A DNA stretch of 64,000 nt from Clostridiaceae bacterium (GTDB lineage: Bacteria; Bacillota; Clostridia; DSM-8532): contig JAAYKJ010000215.1 of assembly GCA_012522505.1 (NCBI GenBank), positions 1-64,000 of the forward strand. The letters are read 5' to 3'. Of the stretch, positions 54,155 to 62,372 are shown piece after piece. The notes below the pieces were generated by a model. The model had not been told where the DNA came from. It did not search any database and worked only from the letters and a program-made list of their open reading frames with translations. The stretch's first letter is position 1; each line of letters opens with the position of its first letter. The position numbers and the translations under genes were made by a program.

Positions 54155-54466
54155 ATTTTAACCCCCGTTCATTAATTTCCAGTGTATGCCCGATGCTTGT
54201 ACTATTCCGGATAATTCCAGTTTTATGCTTTCATTTATTTGTGCGATTGAAAGTATGCGGAACAAAGAAGACCCATTTGGTTTAATTAAGAATACAAACT
54301 CTGAAGTAGACCATCCCAAAAAAGGTTACTGAATTATTGTATCATAGGATAATATTGTCAGACATCGGCAAAAATTAACGAAAAATACAGCTTAATTTTG
54401 TTATCATCCCTATTGCAGAGCAAACCTGCGATGACAAATCTTAGCAAATGCAGGGCTGAATAAGAC

Positions 54467-55861
54467 TTAACTTATGCCGTTGACGATCTGTTTGAAATGA
54501 TTGCCCCGTTCCTGAAAATTTGGGTACATATCAAAACTGGCACTGGCGGGCGACAGCAAAACAATATCACCTGCATGGGCAAGATTATATGCTCTCTCAA
54601 CAGCCTCTTGCATGCTCGTTGCCCTTACGATGGGTATGGGTTTAAAGCAACTTTTTTCAACAAAAATACGGTAGGCTTGTTCTATTTTATCTGCGGTAGC
54701 TCCAAGCAGCACCAATGCTTTTACACGTTCGTGAATAACAGGGGCCAGTTCATCATAACAAAGGTTTTTATCATACCCGCCTGCGATCAGAACAACATTT
54801 CCAGCAAAAGCCTTGATAGAGGCAATAGTTCGGGTAGGGCTTGAACCAATGGAATCGTTGTAAAAGGAAATTCCTTTGAAGTTCCGGACAAACTCACTGC
54901 GGTGTTCTACGCCAGCAAAGGTTCTCGCAACAAAACGGACGGTATCGGTGCTGACATCGGGAGTCACTGCCAGCATGGCAGCCATCAGGTTTTCCACATT
55001 GTGCATGCCGGGAAGCCTGATTTCATGAATAGGAATGATCTCCTCTTCAATCTCCTGTTTTCTCAGAACAATCCGATTACTTCTGATGAAGGCCCCGCAA
55101 GTGCATTCTTCCCTGCTACTGAACAGTAGAAGAGAAGCCTTCACCAGCGGAATAAAGCTTTTTGTTCTGGGATTATCATAATTCAATACAATCCTGTTTG
55201 ATTCGTTTTGATATTTGAAAATATTCGTCTTCGCGCTGATATACTCTTCCATAGATTTATGTATATCAAGATGGTTCGGAGAAATGTTTGTAATAACAGC
55301 AACATCGGGGCTATGCTTCATGGTATGCAATTGAAAGCTGGACAATTCAAGCACTACCCTGTCATCAGCATTCATCTCGTGAACCCTGTCTAGAAGCGGG
55401 GTTCCGATATTCCCTCCCAGATAACAATGATAGCCTTCTTGCTTCAGCATCTCATAGATGAGCGTTGTGGTCGTAGTTTTTCCGTCACTTCCTGTTACCG
55501 CATAGATAAAAGCAGGACACAGCTTCATAAAAGTTTCCATTTCTGAAGTGAGTTCCGCACCATTGCTGGTTTCCCGTTGAATCTGCGGAAGGTCAAACCG
55601 CATACCCGGCGTCCTGAAAATAATATCAAAGCCGGACAATCGATCCAGATAATCCGCCCCAAGAGAAAATTCAATACCCAGCTCTTTGAATTCATCCACC
55701 AGCCCCGAAAAAGCCTGTTCCTCTTTTTTGTCGAAAACCGTTACCTCAGCCCCCCACTGAGCCAGTGTTCTGGCCAATGGTCGATTGCTGATACCAAACC
55801 CCAAAACAGCTGTGCGTTTTCCGCGAATCTCTTCACGATAGGTTTCCAGTGCCCTGTTCAT
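54467..55861 (-). CDS. murD: UDP-N-acetylmuramoyl-L-alanine--D-glutamate ligase
   Basis: AVTGSDGKTTTTTLIYEMLKQEG, NISPNHLDIHKSMEEY, GVEHRSEFVRNFKGISFYNDSIGSSPTRTIASI. Confidence 0.96.
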   Translation of the reverse strand: MNRALETYREEIRGKRTAVLGFGISNRPLARTLAQWGAEVTVFDKKEEQAFSGLVDEFKELGIEFSLGADYLDRLSGFDIIFRTPGMRFDLPQIQRETSNGAELTSEMETFMKLCPAFIYAVTGSDGKTTTTTLIYEMLKQEGYHCYLGGNIGTPLLDRVHEMNADDRVVLELSSFQLHTMKHSPDVAVITNISPNHLDIHKSMEEYISAKTNIFKYQNESNRIVLNYDNPRTKSFIPLVKASLLLFSSREECTCGAFIRSNRIVLRKQEIEEEIIPIHEIRLPGMHNVENLMAAMLAVTPDVSTDTVRFVARTFAGVEHRSEFVRNFKGISFYNDSIGSSPTRTIASIKAFAGNVVLIAGGYDKNLCYDELAPVIHERVKALVLLGATADKIEQAYRIFVEKSCFKPIPIVRATSMQEAVERAYNLAHAGDIVLLSPASASFDMYPNFQERGNHFKQIVNGIS

Positions 55862-55881
55862 TGCCTTCCGCCTTCCAACAT

Positions 55882-55943
55882 CCTTTTATTGTATTCCATG
55901 CTCTGGTGTACTTTAGACACCGTTATCATTATACAATAAAAGG
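55882..55943. promoter_or_regulatory. nested inverted repeat between dacF and murD
   Basis: Perfect 13-bp arms CCTTTTATTGTAT / ATACAATAAAAGG enclosing GGTGT-N7-ACACC. Confidence 0.5.
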
Positions 55944-55978
55944 CAGTGAGAAAGTAGTTTTTTCGTTTATTCCCTGAC

Positions 55979-57169
55979 CTATGAGAAAAGATTTTTTAAG
56001 AACTTACCAATTCTTATGAACAATAGCTCTAAAAAGCCGGCTTTCTCCACATCCAGTGCAGTGGAAACAGGAACTTTTGCCTGTACTTGCCCCTCATGGC
56101 TGATCACGTATTCTCCCACAACCGTTCCGGGTTCCACCGGGGCCGTCAATACATCTGTAGTTAATTTCAACTCATAGGTTAACTGGTCTTTAGAATTCAC
56201 CGGAATGAAAACCTCTGCACTTTCATCAAGTTTTACCGGAACGGATTTTTCCTTACCTTCTTCAACCGGTATCGAACCTACCGCGATTCCAGCTGAAACC
56301 GCCTGGGTGAATTCAAAGTTTTTAAAGCCATAGTTTAACAGTTCCTGTGCTGTCTGAAGCCTTTGCTCCTCTGATTCGGTATTCAAAACTACGGCAATCA
56401 TACGAATTCCCTTTTGCTCTGCCGTGCCAACCAGACAATACCCTGCTTCGGTGGTCCATCCGGTTTTCAGGCCATCAGCCCCGGGGAACCTGCCCAGCAA
56501 TGGGTTCCGGTTATATTGATGAATATTGTTATAAGTATATTCGGTCATGGATTCAATTTCCAAAATTTCCGGGTAATCTTCAATAATACGCCTCGAAAGT
56601 ACCGCAATATCCCGGGCACTCATGTAATGATCCTTTTCTGGAAGCCCGGTGGAGTTTTGAAACCGGGTATGGGTCAATCCAAGCTCAGCTGCCTTTTCGT
56701 TCATGACCCGAACAAAACTTGCTTCACTGCCATAAAGGTATTCTGCCAAGGCAATGCAACCATCGTTTCCCGAAACAACAGAGATTCCGGTTACGATTTC
56801 CCTGTAAGGAACCTTGGTGTCCACTTCCAGAAACATTCTGGATCCTTCTGTGCGCCAAGCCTTTTCCGAGATCGGAACAAGGTCTTGCCACTGTGCCTGT
56901 CCTTTCTCTATGGCTTCAAAGGCCAAAAGCAGCGTCATGAGCTTAGTAATGCTGGCAGGAGTTTTGGACACATCCGCCTCTTTTTCATATAGAATTTTCC
57001 CGGTTGAAGCTTCCATCAGTAATGCCGATCCCGCAGCGGACTCAAACTGAGCCAGAGATGGGAATTGAAAAGCAACAAACACAAATAACACCGATAAAAA
57101 AACAGATAAGCATTTTACTGTCATTCTCATATAGATAATGGCACCCCAAATCTTATCGTATGCCTGCAT
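55979..57169 (-). CDS. dacF: D-alanyl-D-alanine carboxypeptidase (S11 family)
   Basis: KTPASITKLMTLLLAFEAIEKG (SxxK), SGNDGCIALAEYLYGSE, DGLKTGWTTEAGYCLVGTAE (KTG). Confidence 0.94.
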   Translation of the reverse strand: MQAYDKIWGAIIYMRMTVKCLSVFLSVLFVFVAFQFPSLAQFESAAGSALLMEASTGKILYEKEADVSKTPASITKLMTLLLAFEAIEKGQAQWQDLVPISEKAWRTEGSRMFLEVDTKVPYREIVTGISVVSGNDGCIALAEYLYGSEASFVRVMNEKAAELGLTHTRFQNSTGLPEKDHYMSARDIAVLSRRIIEDYPEILEIESMTEYTYNNIHQYNRNPLLGRFPGADGLKTGWTTEAGYCLVGTAEQKGIRMIAVVLNTESEEQRLQTAQELLNYGFKNFEFTQAVSAGIAVGSIPVEEGKEKSVPVKLDESAEVFIPVNSKDQLTYELKLTTDVLTAPVEPGTVVGEYVISHEGQVQAKVPVSTALDVEKAGFLELLFIRIGKFLKNLFS

Positions 57170-57246
57170 TTCCGGGCAAACGTCAACATAATCTTTATAG
57201 ATATTATGTTAACATTAGCCCGTCCCATTCTCAAATGTAAATTTTT

Positions 57247-58041
57247 CTATTTCGGTTGATTTGCAGATGATCCCAGGTATTCCCCGATCAGGTCTTTAAC
57301 GACTTCACCTGCAAGGATTAACCCGGCAACCGATGGTACAAAGGAAATGCTTCCGGGAATCTGTCTTCGTGACGTACATGTCCTTTCCACCCCCGGCGGG
57401 CAGACACAGGATTCGCTGCAACTGCTGCTTTCAGTTTCAATTGGCTTTAGTGGTTCTTCCTTGGAATAAACCACCTTCAGTGAATCAATTCCACGTTTTT
57501 TCAGTTCCTTGCGCATAACCCTTGCAAGCGGGTCGACTGAGGTTTTATAGATATCCGACACTTCAAACCGGGTGGGATCCAGTTTGTTTCCTGCTCCCAT
57601 GGCACTGATGACAGGAATTCCAAGCTTTTTGGCATTCACAATCAGATCCAGTTTGGCTGTAACCGTATCAATTGCATCCACAATATAATCTTCATCTCCA
57701 CGGATGATTTCCATTGCACATTCCGGCATGTAGAATCGCTTAATTGCACTGACCTCCGCTTTTGGGTTAATCTCTAGAATCCGCTCCCGCATCACTTCCA
57801 CCTTTGGCCTGCCAATGGTCTTTCTGGTGGCATGAAGCTGGCGGTTGACATTTGTAAGGCACACCAGATCATCGTCAACGAGGATGAATTTGCCTACACC
57901 TGCGCGAACCAGCCCCTCCACTGCGAATGACCCCACACCGCCGATGCCATAAATGGCAACCCTGCTGTTTTTCAGTTTCTCCAAAGCGTTCTTACCAATC
58001 AGAAGCTCTCCCCGGGAAAACTCATGAAGCATATTTTTCAC
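57247..58041 (-). CDS. tcdA: tRNA threonylcarbamoyladenosine dehydratase (ThiF/E1-like)
   Basis: RVAIYGIGGVGSFAVEGLVRAGVGKFILVDDDLVCLTNVNRQLHA. Confidence 0.92.
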   Translation of the reverse strand: MKNMLHEFSRGELLIGKNALEKLKNSRVAIYGIGGVGSFAVEGLVRAGVGKFILVDDDLVCLTNVNRQLHATRKTIGRPKVEVMRERILEINPKAEVSAIKRFYMPECAMEIIRGDEDYIVDAIDTVTAKLDLIVNAKKLGIPVISAMGAGNKLDPTRFEVSDIYKTSVDPLARVMRKELKKRGIDSLKVVYSKEEPLKPIETESSSCSESCVCPPGVERTCTSRRQIPGSISFVPSVAGLILAGEVVKDLIGEYLGSSANQPK

Positions 58042-58287
58042 CCTTTGCTTTTGCTATCATCATCTCTATATTCCAAATTAGAGTCGGTCTTAACCTTACA
58101 CCTGGCTTGATAAACTTGAATTTAGTTTACACAACACCTAAGAAAAAAACAAGGCGCAGATGGCGGCATTGTGTATCCTCTTCATATTTCAAAACCCTGC
58201 TCTGTCTGCCTGCAGCAATTGATTCCTGCCCATACATATGGAATAAAAAATGAAGCAAAGTGTGGTTAAACAGCCTTGTTTTTGCTA

Positions 58288-58316
58288 TTGACAAACCACT
58301 TCATCCCCATTATAAT
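58288..58316 (+). promoter_or_regulatory. consensus sigma-A promoter of tRNA-Leu (TTGACA-N17-TATAAT)
   Basis: Exact TTGACA (58288-58293) and TATAAT (58311-58316), 17-nt spacer. Confidence 0.9.
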
Positions 58317-58339
58317 TACATTGTTGCTTATGATGCTGC

Positions 58340-58427
58340 GCGGAAGTGGTGGAATTGGCAGACTCGCTAGATTCAGGTTCTAGTGTGCATCACGCACGTG
58401 CGGGTTCAAGTCCCGCCTTCCGCACCA
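58340..58427 (+). tRNA. tRNA-Leu (anticodon CAG), CCA encoded
   Basis: GCGGAAG/CTTCCGC acceptor, long variable arm, anticodon loop TTCAGGT, GGTTCAAGTCC T arm, ACCA end. Confidence 0.94.
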
Positions 58428-58428
58428 A

Positions 58429-58460
58429 AAGACCGTCGATTATTTCGATGGTCTTTTTAA
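58429..58460 (+). terminator. terminator of tRNA-Leu
   Basis: AGACCGTCGA-TTATT-TCGATGGTCT followed by TTTT. Confidence 0.82.
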
Positions 58461-58541
58461 TATATATCTTCACAAGTGGAAGATATCGTGGAGCTGTCGT
58501 CGTGTCAAAAGATGCTCTGCGGGAAAACAATCAAGAACTAA

Positions 58542-58578
58542 AACAATCCCCGGTTCAGCTGAACCGGGGATTGTTTTT
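58542..58578. terminator. perfectly palindromic bidirectional terminator
   Basis: AAACAATCCCCGGTTCAGCTGAACCGGGGATTGTTT with T run on both strands. Confidence 0.85.
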
Positions 58579-58585
58579 GGCACTG

Positions 58586-58819
58586 TTATTTCGACTTTAC
58601 CTGCGACCTTTTAACTTCGTACCCAAGGTCCGTGATGGCCTTTTCCACATCCTCCACGGATAGCTTTTCATCATCAAAGTTAAACTTTGCCTTGCTGGAG
58701 TTGAACAACACCTTAATGCTTTCTTTTTCCACACCAGCCAATGACTTGATTGCGTTTTCAATCTTTTGCACGCAGGATGGACAAGTTAAGGTCTCGAGTT
58801 GAATCGTTGCTGTTTTCAT
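58586..58819 (-). CDS. stand-alone heavy-metal-associated (HMA) domain protein
   Basis: MKTATIQLETLTCPSCVQKIENAIKSLAGVEKESIKVLFNSSKAKFNFD; AAGGAG RBS. Confidence 0.9.
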   Translation of the reverse strand: MKTATIQLETLTCPSCVQKIENAIKSLAGVEKESIKVLFNSSKAKFNFDDEKLSVEDVEKAITDLGYEVKRSQVKSK

Positions 58820-58853
58820 TTTCAATCTCCTTTCTCACAATGGTTTGTAATCC

Positions 58854-60707
58854 TTACCGTAATTTGTACCGCAGCAATCGCATACCATTTAGGATGACCA
58901 CCAGAATGCTGGATTCATGCACCAGCATGCCAATGGACATATTCATCCACTCGCTGAAGAAGACAGCAGAAAGCAGGAACAGCACAACCCCGATAGCAAT
59001 AGCTATATTTTGCTTCATATTTCTGGCGGTGGCCTTTGCCAACCCCAAGGCATGTGGCAGGCGGCTGAAGTTTGAATTCATAAGCACCACATCGGAAGTC
59101 TCGATAGCCACATCTGTACCACTGCCCATAGCGATGCCAATTTGGGCCAACGCCAGCGAAGGACTGTCATTGACACCATCCCCCACGAAAGCGACTATTT
59201 GCCCCTCTTCCTCTATCAACTTCTTGATATAAGCTGCCTTATCCTCCGGCAGCATGTTGCCATGTGCCTCGGTTAAGCCCAGTTCTTGGCTTACTGCATC
59301 TACCGTTCCCTGGTTATCACCCGATAACATCACAAAGTTCTTCACGCCCAGTCTTCTCAACCTGCGCAGTTCTTCCTTCACACCCGGTCGGATCTGGTCG
59401 CGTATGCCCATCAGAATCTTCAATCTTCGGTCAACAGAAGTCAGCACGAGTGAGTTTCCGTTTCTTTCCATGCGGGCGATGTCGGCCTTGGCCTGCTCAC
59501 TGAGTACAACCTCTTCCCTTTCCATCATAGCTACATTGCCTACAGCAATTCGGTGTCCATTGACCGTGGCGGTAATGCCACCTCCCTTGACAACCTCTGT
59601 GTTCTCAACCGTCGACAGGGTGGTTTCACCGATTTTCTCCAGTATCGCTTTCGCCAGCGGATGGTCAGATTCGTTTTCAATGCTTGCAAGATATCCCAAA
59701 GCCTCTGGGATATTATCGCCGTAATACTCCTGTTCCGCTACCGATGGATTTCCCGCAGTCAGGGTCCCAGTCTTGTCGAATACCATGGTGTCAAGTCGGC
59801 TAAAATCTCCGATTACTTCACTGCCCTTGAGCAGCACCCCATGCCGCGCACCATTACCGATGCCGGCTACGTTGGATACGGGCACGCCGATGACCAAAGC
59901 GCCCGGGCATCCTAGAACAAGGATGATAATAGCCAGTTCAAAGTTGCGGGATATGATTCCGACCAAAATACCCAGCACAAGAACAGCGGGCGTATAGTAC
60001 TTGGAAAAGCGGTCGATAAAACGCTCCGCCTCTGATTTTGAGTCTTGTGCTTCCTCCACCAGTTCAATAATTTTGCCAAAGGTTGTGTCCTCGCCGACAC
60101 GGTCGGCAGCAATTTGAATGGTTCCGTTGTCCAGGATGGTGCCTGCGAATACCTGGGACCCCTTTTCTTTGGAAACTGGGAGGGATTCCCCGGTGATGCT
60201 GGCCTCATTGATGCTGCCCTCGCCTGATAAAACTGTGCCATCAACAGGTATTTTCATACCGGTTTTAACCAGTATAATATCGCCTACGTCTACTTCATCC
60301 ACGTCAACCTCTTCAAACTCGCCATTCTCCATTTGCTTCAAGGCACTTTCGGGTGCCATTTCTGTCAGTTCTTTAATGGCAGAGCGGGTTTTATTAAGCG
60401 TACGCTGCTCCAAATAAGCGCCGAACAAGAACAGGAAGGTAACAATGGCAGATTCTTCGAAGTTTCTTATGATAAATGCGCCAGCTACTGCAATGATGAC
60501 CAAAACATCAATGCTGACAACCTTTACTTTTAAAGCCTGATATGCCTGGATCGCAATAGGCGCAGCTCCTAAAACTGAAGCGATCGCCAAGGCCCAAACA
60601 GCCACAGCTTCGTTTTTAAAGGCCAGCGCACTGGTGAACCCAATCGCAATCAAAATGGCGCTCACAAACATGATGTAGTTTTTCTTGCTCAATATAGCTC
60701 TCTGCAT
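58854..60707 (-). CDS. heavy metal translocating P-type ATPase with CPG motif
   Basis: DKTGTLTAGNP, TGES, GDGVNDSPSLALA, HPLAKA (HP locus); TM motif reads LVLGCPGALVIGVPVS; GGAAGGAG RBS for the ATG at 60707. Confidence 0.93.
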   Translation of the reverse strand: MQRAILSKKNYIMFVSAILIAIGFTSALAFKNEAVAVWALAIASVLGAAPIAIQAYQALKVKVVSIDVLVIIAVAGAFIIRNFEESAIVTFLFLFGAYLEQRTLNKTRSAIKELTEMAPESALKQMENGEFEEVDVDEVDVGDIILVKTGMKIPVDGTVLSGEGSINEASITGESLPVSKEKGSQVFAGTILDNGTIQIAADRVGEDTTFGKIIELVEEAQDSKSEAERFIDRFSKYYTPAVLVLGILVGIISRNFELAIIILVLGCPGALVIGVPVSNVAGIGNGARHGVLLKGSEVIGDFSRLDTMVFDKTGTLTAGNPSVAEQEYYGDNIPEALGYLASIENESDHPLAKAILEKIGETTLSTVENTEVVKGGGITATVNGHRIAVGNVAMMEREEVVLSEQAKADIARMERNGNSLVLTSVDRRLKILMGIRDQIRPGVKEELRRLRRLGVKNFVMLSGDNQGTVDAVSQELGLTEAHGNMLPEDKAAYIKKLIEEEGQIVAFVGDGVNDSPSLALAQIGIAMGSGTDVAIETSDVVLMNSNFSRLPHALGLAKATARNMKQNIAIAIGVVLFLLSAVFFSEWMNMSIGMLVHESSILVVILNGMRLLRYKLR

Positions 60708-60746
60708 AACATCTCCTTCCCTCTTCTTGTCATGATTCATTTCTGC

Positions 60747-61049
60747 CTAAGAATGGTATGTCTTGTCCAGTTCGGCCAGCATGTTATATACCGCTTCATA
60801 GCTTTCGCAAACATCCGCCGGAACGGTGTAGTCGTCTGTTATTTTCCGAAGTGCGTCAAATTCTTCGCTTAGCATAGGCAGCGTCTCTCCCGCCTCGTTG
60901 ATTTTCTGATGGATCGTATCAAAAAGCCGATGCACATCGAGAAATTCAGGATGGTGTTTTCCATGAACCCTTGCGACAACAGGCACATATTGCTTAAGTG
61001 TCTGCAAATGCTTTACCAATACCTCATTAAACGCTTGCTTGTTTGCCAT
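60747..61049 (-). CDS. RIC/hemerythrin-like small protein (100 aa)
   Basis: KHLQTLKQYVPVVARVHGKHHPEFLDVHRLF...EEFDALRKITDDYTVPADVCESYEAVYNMLAELDKTYHS resembles parts of the YtfE/ScdA (RIC) fold. Confidence 0.6.
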   Translation of the reverse strand: MANKQAFNEVLVKHLQTLKQYVPVVARVHGKHHPEFLDVHRLFDTIHQKINEAGETLPMLSEEFDALRKITDDYTVPADVCESYEAVYNMLAELDKTYHS

Positions 61050-61111
61050 CTCTCCTCCACTCCTTCTTTCTTATTTTTAACTTAGTCTAGCCCGGTTAAC
61101 CAAAAGATAAT

Positions 61112-61205
61112 CGATCGAATACTCCTAAGCCCCCGTGGCCTAAAGGCCACGAATAGAGGAAGTTTTTTTCCGTTGTGGTGCACAATTCACGCAAGTGCCC
61201 ATGGA
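61112..61205 (+). repeat. dispersed intergenic repeat copy R7
   Basis: GAATACTCCTAAGCCCCCGTGGCCTAAAGGCCACGAATAGAGGAAGTTTTTTTCC...GTGCACAATTCACGCAAGTGCCCATGGATTGA. Confidence 0.82.
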
Positions 61206-61283
61206 TTGATATCAGAAACAGAAATATGTAGTATGAACCAAACAATTAACAAAAGCATTAATGCTATATTGCAAAGTGCTGAT

Positions 61284-62183
61284 CTATATCACTTCAGACA
61301 GAGCCAGCATTATAATTCCCGACATAACAACTGCAATAATCCAATATTGTTTTTTCGTCAGTTTCTCTTTTAAAAAGATTCGTGACAACAGTACAGAGAA
61401 GACGCTGTACGATGCTATAAGCGGAGCAACAATAATGGCGTTTCGAGACATCGCAAAAACATAAAAAAACTGTCCAACAGTCTCGAAAAGAGCAGCAGCG
61501 CCCCTGTCTTTTTCTTTTCGCAGAACAAATTGCTCTTTTTTCACTTTTAGATAAATAAAAGCGAAGATCGCACATATAAAAAAAGTAAATTCGTAAGCCA
61601 AAAGCGCTTCATCTTCACCAATAAGCGACAGTTCATCAAGATAAACAGCATCCGCAAAGGTGCCCAATCCATCGATAACGCAATATAGGATCGGAAAGAT
61701 GAGCGCGATGAAACCCTTCTGGTATTTCTTGTCCTTTTCACTTAGTATCAGTGTTCTGTTCTTATCGTGTTTTTCAACTGCCGCAAGGGCAACGATTCCC
61801 AATGTGATAGTAATAATCGCGGTAATCTCCAAGTAACTTAACGAATGTGCAAAAACAACGTAGAGCAGAATAGCGGTAACCGCGCCTGAGGAGTTTTGCA
61901 CAGGTGAGGAGATCGACAATTCGATGTATCGAAGGCCTAAATACCCTATTGTCATCGATAAAATATACATAAATGAAACAGGGAAATAGACTATCAGGGA
62001 AACCGGAGAAAAAGCAATGCCTTTGACCAACATGTATCCAAAGCCATGGATTCCCATGACCAGCCCCACCATTATCACCGTTTTAATATGACTTACTTTA
62101 TCGTCGGATACCGCACCTTTTTTATAAAATAAATCAGCAAAAGCCCATGAAAAAGTCGTTAATAACGCAAAAACCAACCACAT
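61284..62183 (-). CDS. EamA/DMT-superfamily transporter
   Basis: About ten hydrophobic segments, MWLVFALLTTFSWAFADLFYKKG start, two-domain DMT pattern. Confidence 0.8.
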   Translation of the reverse strand: MWLVFALLTTFSWAFADLFYKKGAVSDDKVSHIKTVIMVGLVMGIHGFGYMLVKGIAFSPVSLIVYFPVSFMYILSMTIGYLGLRYIELSISSPVQNSSGAVTAILLYVVFAHSLSYLEITAIITITLGIVALAAVEKHDKNRTLILSEKDKKYQKGFIALIFPILYCVIDGLGTFADAVYLDELSLIGEDEALLAYEFTFFICAIFAFIYLKVKKEQFVLRKEKDRGAAALFETVGQFFYVFAMSRNAIIVAPLIASYSVFSVLLSRIFLKEKLTKKQYWIIAVVMSGIIMLALSEVI

Positions 62184-62372
62184 AAAATTCTACCTTTTAT
62201 CATTAATATTCGTATGTCCACAACACCTCATGCAGTATCATCCAAAGCCCTCGGTTTGATCTGCAATTGATATCAGCAAATAAATTGTTGAATCAACCTG
62301 TGCGCCTGTTTAGTCAATACATCTATTTATACCATTGTAACAAACACCTGAAACACATATTTGGCATCGTGC

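Noticed and set aside
58542-58578. Long perfect palindrome as a metal-regulator operator for the P-ATPase cassette
   Set aside because: It lies at the 3' end of the cassette and has T runs on both sides, so a bidirectional terminator is the simpler reading.
61284-62183. EamA transporter as a BREX component
   Set aside because: No known BREX subtype contains a DMT transporter and a 190-bp gap separates it from pglZ; adjacency alone is not enough.
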